Both the position numbers and the translations under genes were made by a program. Shown piece after piece: positions 48,331-55,120 of a stretch of DNA of 55,120 nucleotides (positions are counted from its first letter, which is position 1; each line of letters opens with the position of its first letter). This DNA comes from JALOAP01 sp964632355. Lineage in GTDB: Bacteria; Chloroflexota; Dehalococcoidia; Tepidiformales; Tepidiformaceae. The notes beneath the pieces were generated by a model. It worked only from the letters and a program-made list of their open reading frames with translations, ran no database searches and was not told the origin of the DNA. The stretch spans positions 1-55,120 of the forward strand of contig CAZWBW010000003.1 in the NCBI GenBank assembly GCA_964632355.1. Reading direction: 5' to 3'.

Positions 48331-49523
48331 GGGATCGCGCCCTGGTCCTTGAGCTCGATGATGCGGTCCCAGTCGAAGCCGAGTTCGAGCAGGACTTCTT
48401 CGGTGTTCTGCCCCAGTTCCGGCGCCCAGCGGGTGGGCTTGATGGGCGTGCCGTAGAAGTCAGCGGGCGTGGCGACCATCCTGGCCGGCCCCTCGGGGCT
48501 CTCAACATCGATGAAGGCACCCGCAGAGTGGAGCACCGGGTCGTCGACCGCTTCGTCGATGGTGTTCACCGGCGCGTACCACACGTTTTCGCGGTCGAAG
48601 ATCTCGGCCCACTCCTCGTACGTCTTCGTGGCGAAGATCGCGTCGAGTTCCGCCACGAGCGTTTCGACGTTCTGAAGCCGTGAGGGGATGTCCTTGAAGC
48701 GCTCGTCTTCGCCGAGATGTGGTGCGTCGATCGCGCGCAGGAGGTCGGGCCAGTGGCGGTCGGCCTGGAGCAGGAGGAGCCAGAACCAGCGGCCATTCTT
48801 GTCCCGGAAGCAGTTCATGATTGGGTTGACCGCGTGATAGCGGTCGTATGGCGGGGCGATTTTGCCGAAGCGGAGGCGGGTGCTCATGTCCCAGCCCATG
48901 GTGTACACGCCGACCCGGGCGAGCGAGACGGCGACCCGTTGGCCCTTGCCTGACTTCTCGCGCTGGTAGAGGGCCGCAGAGACCGCACCTGCGGCGGTAG
49001 CACCGGTCATGTGGTCGCCCATGCCGCCGCGCTGCTGCGGGAGTTCGCGGCCGGGGGGGACGAGGCTCGCGGCAACCCCGGCGCGCGCCCAGAATGCGCC
49101 GATATCGTACGCGGCGCGGTTCGCGTTTTCGCCGTCGGGACCGTAGCCGGTGACCTGGCAGTAGATGAGCCGCGGGTTGCGGGCGGAGCACTCTTCGTAC
49201 GAGAGGCCGTACTTTTCGAGCGCGCGGGGCCGCATGTTCGAAACGAAGACGTCGGCCTGGTCGACGAGTTGCCGGGCGACATCGCGGGCCGCTTCGGATT
49301 CGAGGTTGAGGGCGATGCTGCGCTTGCCGCGGTTGTCGAGTTCGAACGGGGGGTTAATCGGCACCGCGTTCAGGCTTGCGAAGAGGCCGCGGAAGGGATC
49401 ACCTTCGGGAGGCTCGATCTTGATGACGTCGGCACCCCAGTCGGCGAGCACCGCCGCACATGACGGACCCGCCACCCACACACCCATTTCGACCACCTTG
49501 ATGCCTTCAAGCGGACCAGGCAT
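48327..49523 (-). CDS. CaiB/BaiF-type class III CoA-transferase, 398 aa
   Basis: Transfers CoA between carboxylic acids through an aspartyl-CoA intermediate. GIKVVEMGVWVAGPSCAAVLADWGADVIKIE opens the family fold; candidate catalytic D170 lies in GMGDHMTG, matching the formyl-CoA transferase GDSNTG site. Length is standard. ATG 49523 has GGAGG 6 nt upstream. Substrates unknown; the partner GyrI-like gene overlaps its 3' end. Confidence 0.92.
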   Translation of the reverse strand: MPGPLEGIKVVEMGVWVAGPSCAAVLADWGADVIKIEPPEGDPFRGLFASLNAVPINPPFELDNRGKRSIALNLESEAARDVARQLVDQADVFVSNMRPRALEKYGLSYEECSARNPRLIYCQVTGYGPDGENANRAAYDIGAFWARAGVAASLVPPGRELPQQRGGMGDHMTGATAAGAVSAALYQREKSGKGQRVAVSLARVGVYTMGWDMSTRLRFGKIAPPYDRYHAVNPIMNCFRDKNGRWFWLLLLQADRHWPDLLRAIDAPHLGEDERFKDIPSRLQNVETLVAELDAIFATKTYEEWAEIFDRENVWYAPVNTIDEAVDDPVLHSAGAFIDVESPEGPARMVATPADFYGTPIKPTRWAPELGQNTEEVLLELGFDWDRIIELKDQGAIP

Positions 49524-49652
49524 TCGCCACCTCCAGGAGCACTGCGAGGGATTGTACCGAGGGGTGCCGGGAAAGACATGGTGGCCCCCGGCTCTCGTTC
49601 GTTGGGCAAGGTTCGCGTACCCTCGGGGCACGATGGTTCGAGGGTTGCCGGG

Positions 49653-50216
49653 ATGGTTCTAAGCGACCGAACGATTCGCAAGGAGATCGAGGCGGGGAAC
49701 ATCGGGATCGACCCGTTCGATCCGAGTGCGGTGCAACCGGCGAGCCTCGACCTGCGGCTCGGGCGCCAGTTCCGTGTATTCAAGAACTCCCGCATCCCGT
49801 ACATCGACGTGAAGAAGGAGTACCCGGACCTCACGGAGCTGGTGGAAATCGAGGGGGACACGCCATTCGTGCTGCACCCGGGCGAGTTCGCGCTGGCGGT
49901 GACGTACGAGCGGGTGCGACTGCCGAACTACATCGTCGGGCGGCTGGAAGGGAAGTCGTCGCTGGGGCGGCTGGGCCTGCTGGTCCACTCGACCGCCGGT
50001 TATGTCGATCCCGGCTGGGATGGCGCGCTGACGCTGGAGCTTTCGAACGTCGCAAACCTCCCGATCGCACTGTACGAAGGGATGAAGGTGTCGCAGCTTT
50101 CGTTCCTGATGCTGACGGAGCCAGCGAAGCACGCGTACGGCAGCAAAGAAGCGGGGAGCAAGTACCAGGGGCAGGAAGGCCCGACGCCAAGCCGGTACTA
50201 CCTGAACTTCCGGTAG
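49653..50216 (+). CDS. dcd: dCTP deaminase, probably bifunctional dUMP-forming type
   Basis: 187 aa. GIDPFDPSAVQPASLDLRLG, LEGKSSLGRLGLLVHSTAGYVDPGWDGALTLELSN and GSKYQGQEGPTPSRYY match the mycobacterial bifunctional enzyme that turns dCTP directly into dUMP by deamination and pyrophosphate removal. SSLGRLG and DPGW-DG-LTLE carry the catalytic Arg/Glu positions. GAGG lies about 9 nt before ATG 49653. It gives dUMP for thymidylate synthesis without free dUTP. Confidence 0.92.
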   Translation: MVLSDRTIRKEIEAGNIGIDPFDPSAVQPASLDLRLGRQFRVFKNSRIPYIDVKKEYPDLTELVEIEGDTPFVLHPGEFALAVTYERVRLPNYIVGRLEGKSSLGRLGLLVHSTAGYVDPGWDGALTLELSNVANLPIALYEGMKVSQLSFLMLTEPAKHAYGSKEAGSKYQGQEGPTPSRYYLNFR

Positions 50217-50253
50217 GCAGCGCCAGTGAACTGATCGAAGCGCGGCCGGCAGG

Positions 50254-50259
50254 TAGGAT
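50254..50259 (+). promoter_or_regulatory. Candidate -10 box close to the aminotransferase start
   Basis: TAGGAT (TANNNT) ends 6 nt before ATG 50266 and no Shine-Dalgarno precedes the ATG. This fits leaderless transcription as in actinobacteria and Deinococcus. No strong -35 is seen. Confidence 0.4.
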
Positions 50260-50265
50260 ACGCGC

Positions 50266-51462
50266 ATGCCTTCTGCACCTTCACTGAACGTTCCCGAACG
50301 CGTACTGATGGGCCCCGGGCCCAGTGGCGCGCACCCCACAGTGCTGCGCGCGATGACCGCTCCGTTGCTGGGTCACCTGGACCCGGACTTCCTGCAGCTG
50401 ATGGACGAATGCCGCGTGATGCTGCGGGAAGTGCTTCGAACCGAAAACGAACACACCCTCGTGACCCCCGGGACGGGCACCAGCGGCATGGAAGCCGCCG
50501 TGATGAACCTCGTCGAGCCGGGCGACCGGGTGGTCGTCGGGATCAATGGCTACTTCGGCGAACGCATCGCGCAGATGGCCGAGCGGGCTGGCGGCGAAGT
50601 GACGCGCGTGGAGTTCCCGTGGGGTTCGCCGGTTAACCCGGAGGAACTGCGGCGGGCCGTGCAGTCGGCCGGGAACGTGAAGCTCGTAGCGGTGGTCCAC
50701 GCCGAAACCTCGACCGGCGTGCAGACGCCCATCGAGCCGATCTCGCAGGTCGCACACGAAGCGGGCGCCCTGCTGCTAGTGGACTGCGTGACGTCGCTCG
50801 GTGGCGTGCCCGTGGAGACGGACGCCTGGGGAGCGGACGCGGTGTATTCGGGCACGCAGAAGTGCCTCTCGGCGCCGCCGGGGGTTGCACCCGTCTCGGT
50901 TTCGAACGCGGCGTGGGAGAAGATCCGGGCGCGGGAAGTGCCCTGCAACTCGTTCTACCTCGACCTGCAGCTGCTGGAGGCGTACTGGGGCGAACAGCGG
51001 GCGTACCACCACACGGCGCCGATCTCGATGGTGTACGCGCTGCACCAGGCACTGCAGCTCGTGCTGGCCGAGGGGCTGGAGGCGCGGTGGGAACGCCACG
51101 AACGCAACGGCCGGGCGCTCCAGGAAGGGCTCGAAGCGCTGGGCCTCACGCTGCACGCGGACGAGGGGTACCGCCTGCCGGTGCTGACCACCGTGCGCAT
51201 ACCCGACGGGGTGAACGACGCCGAAGTTCGCGGCAAGCTGCTGCACCAGCACGGCATCGAGATTGGCGGCGGGCTCGGCGAGCTCAAGGGCAAGGTCTGG
51301 CGCATCGGGCTCATGGGGGAATCGTCGACGCCGGGGAACGTGTTCCTGGCGCTGTCTGCGCTGGCGCGGATTCTTCGTGAGCAGGGCTTCAAGGCCGACA
51401 TGCGAGCAGGGCTAGATGTGGCCGCCGCCCGCCTTGACCGTCCTTTGCGGAACAATCCGTAA
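50266..51462 (+). CDS. Alanine-glyoxylate-type aminotransferase (class V PLP), 398 aa
   Basis: Class V aminotransferase fold: MGPGPSGAHPTV at the start, TPGTGTSGMEAAVMNL, the PLP lysine K199 in SGTQKCLSAPPG and a conserved GEQRAYHHTAPISM substrate segment. The family includes alanine-glyoxylate, serine-glyoxylate and serine-pyruvate enzymes; the exact amino donor cannot be fixed. Length is standard. Start ATG 50266 is the only one before the core; no ribosome site (see the -10 box). Confidence 0.9.
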   Translation: MPSAPSLNVPERVLMGPGPSGAHPTVLRAMTAPLLGHLDPDFLQLMDECRVMLREVLRTENEHTLVTPGTGTSGMEAAVMNLVEPGDRVVVGINGYFGERIAQMAERAGGEVTRVEFPWGSPVNPEELRRAVQSAGNVKLVAVVHAETSTGVQTPIEPISQVAHEAGALLLVDCVTSLGGVPVETDAWGADAVYSGTQKCLSAPPGVAPVSVSNAAWEKIRAREVPCNSFYLDLQLLEAYWGEQRAYHHTAPISMVYALHQALQLVLAEGLEARWERHERNGRALQEGLEALGLTLHADEGYRLPVLTTVRIPDGVNDAEVRGKLLHQHGIEIGGGLGELKGKVWRIGLMGESSTPGNVFLALSALARILREQGFKADMRAGLDVAAARLDRPLRNNP

Positions 51463-51516
51463 GTTAGTAACGCGGCGGGAACCCAGGAAACCGGAAACAC
51501 GGGGTCGGAGGAGCGC

Positions 51517-52860
51517 ATGCCGCCACGTTCGAGACAGGTAGGGTGGAGGACCGGATCCTCCACCTTTTTCGTTTGCCTGGTTCTGCTCGCAGCGCTGGCA
51601 CTCGCCGGTTGCAATGGTGGCGGCAACGATAGCGAGTCACCAACCCCGACGCTCCCCGCGACGAACACGCCGACGCAGGCGCCGGGAGACGGCGCAACGC
51701 CTTCGCCCGAGCCGACAATCGGTGCGGTGACCGTCCCGGAGCGCATCGAGATCACGGAAGCGTTCCCGCGGCTGCCGGATATCGAGCGCCCGGTTGCCAT
51801 GGTCGAGGTGCCGGGCGAGCGAAGGATGCTCGTGGCGTCGCAGGACGGGCTCATCGTTTCGTTCGAGAAGGACCCGGAGGCGGCGGAGCTGGCAACGGTG
51901 CTCGATATGCGCGGAGAGGTTCGGCGCGATGGGCTGGAGGAGGGCCTCCTCGGGCTGGCGCTCGCGCCGGACTTCGAAACGAGCGGGTACGTATACCTGT
52001 ACTACGGCCCGACGGAGGGCGAACTGCGGACCGTCCTTTCGCGGTTCGAAACGGATGGGAGCGGGCCGAACTTGCGGATCGTGCGGGAGAGCGAGCTCCT
52101 GCTGCTCACCGTGCCGCAGCCGTTCCGCAACCACAACGGCGGCCAGCNNNNNNNNNNGCTCGCCTTTGGGCCGGACGGAATGCTGTACCTGGCGCTCGGC
52201 GATGGCGGTTCGGCGGGCGACCCACAGGGGAACGCCCAGGACATTTCGCGGAACCTGCTCGGCAGCATCATCCGCATCGACGTGAGCAACGCGACGCCCG
52301 AACAGCCGTACACCATCCCGCCGGACAATCCCTTCGCCGGGCAGCCCGATGTAAAGCAGGAGACGTGGGCATATGGCCTCCGGAACCCGTGGCGCTTCAG
52401 CTTCGACCGCGAAACCGGGGACCTGTGGGCCGGAGATGTCGGGCAAGACAGGGTGGAGGAGATCGACCTCATCGAGCGCGGCGGTAACTACGGCTGGCCG
52501 GTATACGAAGGAACGAACTGCTTCCGCGCGAACGATGGGTGCGATGCCGGTGATTACATCGCGCCCGTCGCGGAGTACTCTCACGACGACGGGCACTGCT
52601 CGGTGACGGGCGGATACGTGTACCGGGGATCCGCAGTACCGGAACTGCGTGGCGTGTACGTGTACGGTGACTACTGCAGCGGCGCGATGTGGGGATTCGA
52701 TGCGTCGGCAGCGGCCGCGGGCAACGACGTGGAGCCCGTACAGTGGCTTGAGCAAGGCCCGATGATTGCCTCGTTCGCCGAAGACCTCGACGGCGAACTG
52801 TACGTGCTCTCGTACCAGGGGCGGATCTACCGAATCAGCGGGGCGTCGAGCGGCAACTAG
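51517..52860 (+). CDS. PQQ-dependent sugar dehydrogenase-like lipoprotein (contains assembly gap)
   Basis: Lipobox LALAGC with C32, a Pro/Thr linker (about 40-65) and a six-bladed beta-propeller of the soluble glucose dehydrogenase/YliI family: GLLGLALAPDF, FRNHNGGQ, LAFGPDGMLYLALGDGG, GLRNPWRFSFD and GGNYGWPVYEG. PQQ-dependent oxidation of aldose sugars outside the membrane is likely by family. Ten N bases at 52148-52157 interrupt the HNGG-Q-LAFGPDG blade; ignoring them the fold is intact. GGAGGA lies 5 nt before ATG 51517. It overlaps the next gene by 4 nt tail-to-tail. Confidence 0.88.
   Translation: MPPRSRQVGWRTGSSTFFVCLVLLAALALAGCNGGGNDSESPTPTLPATNTPTQAPGDGATPSPEPTIGAVTVPERIEITEAFPRLPDIERPVAMVEVPGERRMLVASQDGLIVSFEKDPEAAELATVLDMRGEVRRDGLEEGLLGLALAPDFETSGYVYLYYGPTEGELRTVLSRFETDGSGPNLRIVRESELLLLTVPQPFRNHNGGQXXXXLAFGPDGMLYLALGDGGSAGDPQGNAQDISRNLLGSIIRIDVSNATPEQPYTIPPDNPFAGQPDVKQETWAYGLRNPWRFSFDRETGDLWAGDVGQDRVEEIDLIERGGNYGWPVYEGTNCFRANDGCDAGDYIAPVAEYSHDDGHCSVTGGYVYRGSAVPELRGVYVYGDYCSGAMWGFDASAAAAGNDVEPVQWLEQGPMIASFAEDLDGELYVLSYQGRIYRISGASSGN
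52148..52157. other. Assembly gap of 10 N inside the sugar dehydrogenase gene
   Basis: The left flank ends ...GGCCAGC and the right flank starts GCTCGCC. If the two flanks overlap by GC the joined codons read Gly-Gln-Leu-Ala, which is the family consensus at this place (HNGGQLAFGPDG). The true gap length is thus probably zero and the gene intact. Confidence 0.8.
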
Positions 52861-54128
52861 GCAGGCGTCGCGGGGCGGCCCATGCCGATGTAGCGGACAC
52901 CCTGTGCCTCAACGGCGGCGCGGTCCAGCGCGTTTCGGGCGTCGAGGAGCACCGGGGCGATCTTCGCCCATTCGAGGCCGGCGTAGGCGCGGTGGTATGC
53001 GTGGACCACGGCCACGTCGAAGCGTTCGAACGGCTCGGCGGCGGGTTCGAAGCCGAGCGCCCGCACGCCTTCCTCGGAGAGGAGTGCGTCGTGGCCGCGG
53101 ACGATGGCGCCGCGGGCCGTGAACTCGCGCAGGAGGTCGACCGAGTTCGTGTGCGGCGTGACGGCGATGTTCGGCCGGAACGTGAGCCCCAGGATGAGCA
53201 CCCGCTTGTCGCGAAGGCTGCCGAGGAGTTCTTCGAGGCGTTGGACTGCATAGCCGGGCATGGAGTCGTTGATCTGCCGGCCGAGTGCGGAGAGTGCGCT
53301 CGGGCCGCGGCCCTGCATCAGGAAGCGCGGGTAGACGGGAATGCAGTGGCCACCGACACCGGTCCCGGGAATGTGGAGGTGGCAGTAGGGCTGGCTGTTC
53401 GCCGCCTTGAGGACCTCCATGTAGTCGATGCCGTGCACGTCGGCGACCATGGCGAGCTCGTTGGCGAGCGCGATGTTCAGGTCGCGGTAGGCGCCTTCTG
53501 AGAGCTTCGAGAGTTCGGCGGTCTCGGCGTTCGAAAGCTCCAGGACTTCGCCGCCAAACACCTCGCGGTAGAAGGCTGCGGCGCGGCGGCCACTCTCGGG
53601 GTCGACGCCGCCAACGACCTTCGGGTACTTGGTCAGGTCTTCGATGACGCGGCCCATGAGCAGGCGCTCGGGGCTGAAGGCGACGAACACGTCCTTGCCG
53701 ACGGTGCGGCCGTGAGCTTCGAGCCGCGGCGCGAGAACGTTACGCGTGGTGCCGATGGGCAAGGTGGTGTCGAAGATGCAGAGCGTGCCGGGACGAATGC
53801 CGCGGGAGACATCGTCGGCCGCGGAAAGGAGCGGTGCGAGGTGGGCCTTGCCCTCGTTGTCCACGTCGACAGCGACCGCGAAGAGGACCACATCGCGGTC
53901 GGCGACGGCGGCGGTCGTGTCGGTTCGCGCGCGGAGGTTACCGCTGGCGACGACCTTCGCGAGGAGTTCGCCAAGACCGGCCTCGTCGGGCATCGGATTT
54001 TCGCCACGGTTGACCTGGGCGACGCGCTCGGCGTTGATATCGCACCCGACGACGTCGTGCCCCTGGGAGGCGATTTTCGCGGCCAGCGGAAGACCGATGC
54101 GGCCGATGCCTACAACGGCGACATTCAT
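52857..54128 (-). CDS. Nucleotide-sugar 6-dehydrogenase (WecC/WbpA-type), 423 aa
   Basis: NAD-dependent two-step oxidation of a UDP-HexNAc to its uronic acid. N-terminal Rossmann site VAVVGIGRIGLPLA, FSPERLLMG (151-159), K208 in AELSKLSEGAYRDLNIA and catalytic C262 in VGGHCIPVYP; C-terminal domain GLTFRPNIAVTPHTNS. The GGHCIPVYP form is typical of UDP-GlcNAc or UDP-ManNAc dehydrogenases rather than UDP-Glc. ATG 54128 overlaps the stop of the Gfo/Idh gene by 4 nt, so the two are co-translated in the WbpA-WbpB order type. Confidence 0.9.
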   Translation of the reverse strand: MNVAVVGIGRIGLPLAAKIASQGHDVVGCDINAERVAQVNRGENPMPDEAGLGELLAKVVASGNLRARTDTTAAVADRDVVLFAVAVDVDNEGKAHLAPLLSAADDVSRGIRPGTLCIFDTTLPIGTTRNVLAPRLEAHGRTVGKDVFVAFSPERLLMGRVIEDLTKYPKVVGGVDPESGRRAAAFYREVFGGEVLELSNAETAELSKLSEGAYRDLNIALANELAMVADVHGIDYMEVLKAANSQPYCHLHIPGTGVGGHCIPVYPRFLMQGRGPSALSALGRQINDSMPGYAVQRLEELLGSLRDKRVLILGLTFRPNIAVTPHTNSVDLLREFTARGAIVRGHDALLSEEGVRALGFEPAAEPFERFDVAVVHAYHRAYAGLEWAKIAPVLLDARNALDRAAVEAQGVRYIGMGRPATPA

Positions 54129-55120
54129 GCAGACACCTCGATATCGGCGACGGGGACCGGCTGCCCTTCGTCGGCGGAGCGCAGCAGCGCCTCGGCAACG
54201 GCAAGCGCGACGATGCCATCGCGAGCGGACACCGGCGCGGGTCCCCCGGCAAGCACGGCATCACGCATGTGTTCGAGTTCGACGCGAAGCGGCTCCCGGT
54301 AGGCGATGGGATAGCGGGTCATCGGGCCTTCGGTAACGCTGGCGATCGCGCCTTCGATGGCGACCGCGGCGTGATTCTCGTAGAAGCTGAGTTGCTGGGC
54401 CGCGTAGTCGACCACGAACATGCCGCGCTCACAGAGGACGGTGAGCGTGCGCTCCTTCGTTGGCGTGAGCCAGTTGATGTCGAGCAAGCCCATGGCGCCG
54501 TTCCGGAAGGTGAGCATGCCCGCGAACAGGTCCTCGTTCTCCGTCGCGATGTGGCGGCGAACGTCGGCGTACACGCGCTCGACCTCGTCTTCGAGCACGA
54601 AGCGCATGATGTCGATGTCGTGCGGGCCGAGGTCGTGGATGACGCCGACATCGCGGATGCGATGCGGGAAGGGCCCGACGCGCCGCGCGCGAATCTGGAG
54701 GACGCGGCCGCCCTGCCCTTCGAGCAGGCGCCGCTTGAGTTCGAGGATGGCCGGGTTGAAGCGTTCGATGTGGCCAACGGTGAGAATGCGCTCGTGCTTC
54801 CTGGCAGCGGCGGCAAGGCGCGCGGCAGCTTCGAGCGTTGCGGCGATGGGCTTTTCGACGAGTACATGGGCCCCGGCTTCGAGCGCCTGGAGCGCGACGG
54901 TTTCGTGCAGGCCGGTGGGAACGACAACCGAAACGAAATCCGGCGCAGTCTCGCGGAGAAGCGTCTGCGCGTCCGGGAAGCCGGGAATCGGCCGTCCCTT
55001 GACCACCCGGTTAACGCGTTCTTCGTCGGGGTCGGCGACGCCGACGAGCTGAACGCCGGGGAGGTCGGCGAGCACGCGGGCGTGGTTGGCGCCCATCGAA
55101 CCGATGCCAATGACAGCAGC
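54125..55120 (-). CDS. Gfo/Idh/MocA-family oxidoreductase (WbpB-like), N-terminus outside window
   Basis: The frame continues in to the last base of the window as AAVIGIGSMG, so the start codon lies beyond 55120. Rossmann GxGSMGANHARVL, VVVPTGLHETVALQALEAG, the EKPIA loop and HDLGPHDIDIM match the family; the GVIHDLGPHDID His/Asp pair is in the catalytic domain. Paired with a UDP-HexNAc dehydrogenase this suggests a 3-dehydrogenase acting on UDP-HexNAc uronate (WbpB-like). At least 331 residues are encoded here. Confidence 0.85.
   Translation of the reverse strand, partial: AAVIGIGSMGANHARVLADLPGVQLVGVADPDEERVNRVVKGRPIPGFPDAQTLLRETAPDFVSVVVPTGLHETVALQALEAGAHVLVEKPIAATLEAAARLAAAARKHERILTVGHIERFNPAILELKRRLLEGQGGRVLQIRARRVGPFPHRIRDVGVIHDLGPHDIDIMRFVLEDEVERVYADVRRHIATENEDLFAGMLTFRNGAMGLLDINWLTPTKERTLTVLCERGMFVVDYAAQQLSFYENHAAVAIEGAIASVTEGPMTRYPIAYREPLRVELEHMRDAVLAGGPAPVSARDGIVALAVAEALLRSADEGQPVPVADIEVSA

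Overview
The window is a continuous, GC-rich, gene-dense bacterial chromosome segment with no phage, IS element or CRISPR array. The gene set points to a Chloroflexota-type bacterium, possibly a relative of Dehalococcoidia/Tepidiforma. It includes ACAD10/11-like phosphotransferases, an LLM flavin oxidoreductase, a CaiB-type CoA-transferase, a mycobacterial-type dCTP deaminase, an unusual NuoI/NuoG pair and exported proteins with Pro/Thr linkers. The lineage is an inference, not something read directly.

Left part (1-21 kb). A DUF488 tail converges on an LLM oxidoreductase that has a near-consensus promoter. A 2,138-residue exported protein with PKD-like repeats ends at a strong terminator and is followed by an NB-ARC/LuxR regulator. 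Then come tRNA-Pro(GGG), a DUF2269 membrane protein and an APH-fold kinase. Next is a pair made of a succinate-semialdehyde-type dehydrogenase and an acetolactate-synthase-like ThDP enzyme; it resembles the cyanobacterial 2-oxoglutarate decarboxylase/SSADH bypass. A large PAS-PAS-GAF-GAF-GAF histidine kinase is coupled to an OmpR-type regulator, followed by two small envelope proteins.

Minus-strand block (21-31.6 kb). In transcription order: hisE, hisG, a zinc-dependent phospholipase-C-like protein, hisD, hisC, DUF1801, hisB, an APH-like kinase, a small acidic protein, a NUDIX CoA pyrophosphatase, a small receiver-like protein, murE and a membrane-anchored cyclophilin. Many neighbours overlap by 1-10 nt, which suggests translational coupling. 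Divergent from hisE is the classical long NfeD/stomatin pair, then hemerythrin.

Centre (34-41 kb). birA is preceded by a compact transcription unit: promoter, ideal Shine-Dalgarno, 19-codon ORF, hairpin and terminator. Upstream of it lie a GT2 glycosyltransferase with a Wzm/Wzt-type ABC exporter, RecQ with a C-terminal Tudor-like tail, a Tat-lipoprotein M23 peptidase and a GerW/YtfJ protein.

Right part (41-55 kb). mtaB, an AmaP-like membrane protein, scpB and DUF503 are followed by NuoI/NuoG-like iron-sulfur proteins under their own promoter. After a convergent terminator pair come a GyrI-like protein and a CoA-transferase (minus), then dcd, an AGT-type aminotransferase and a PQQ-type sugar dehydrogenase lipoprotein containing a 10-N assembly gap (plus). 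The window ends in a minus-strand nucleotide-sugar dehydrogenase and Gfo/Idh oxidoreductase pair of WbpA/WbpB type, the latter cut by the window edge. With the GT2/ABC module this suggests surface-polysaccharide synthesis.
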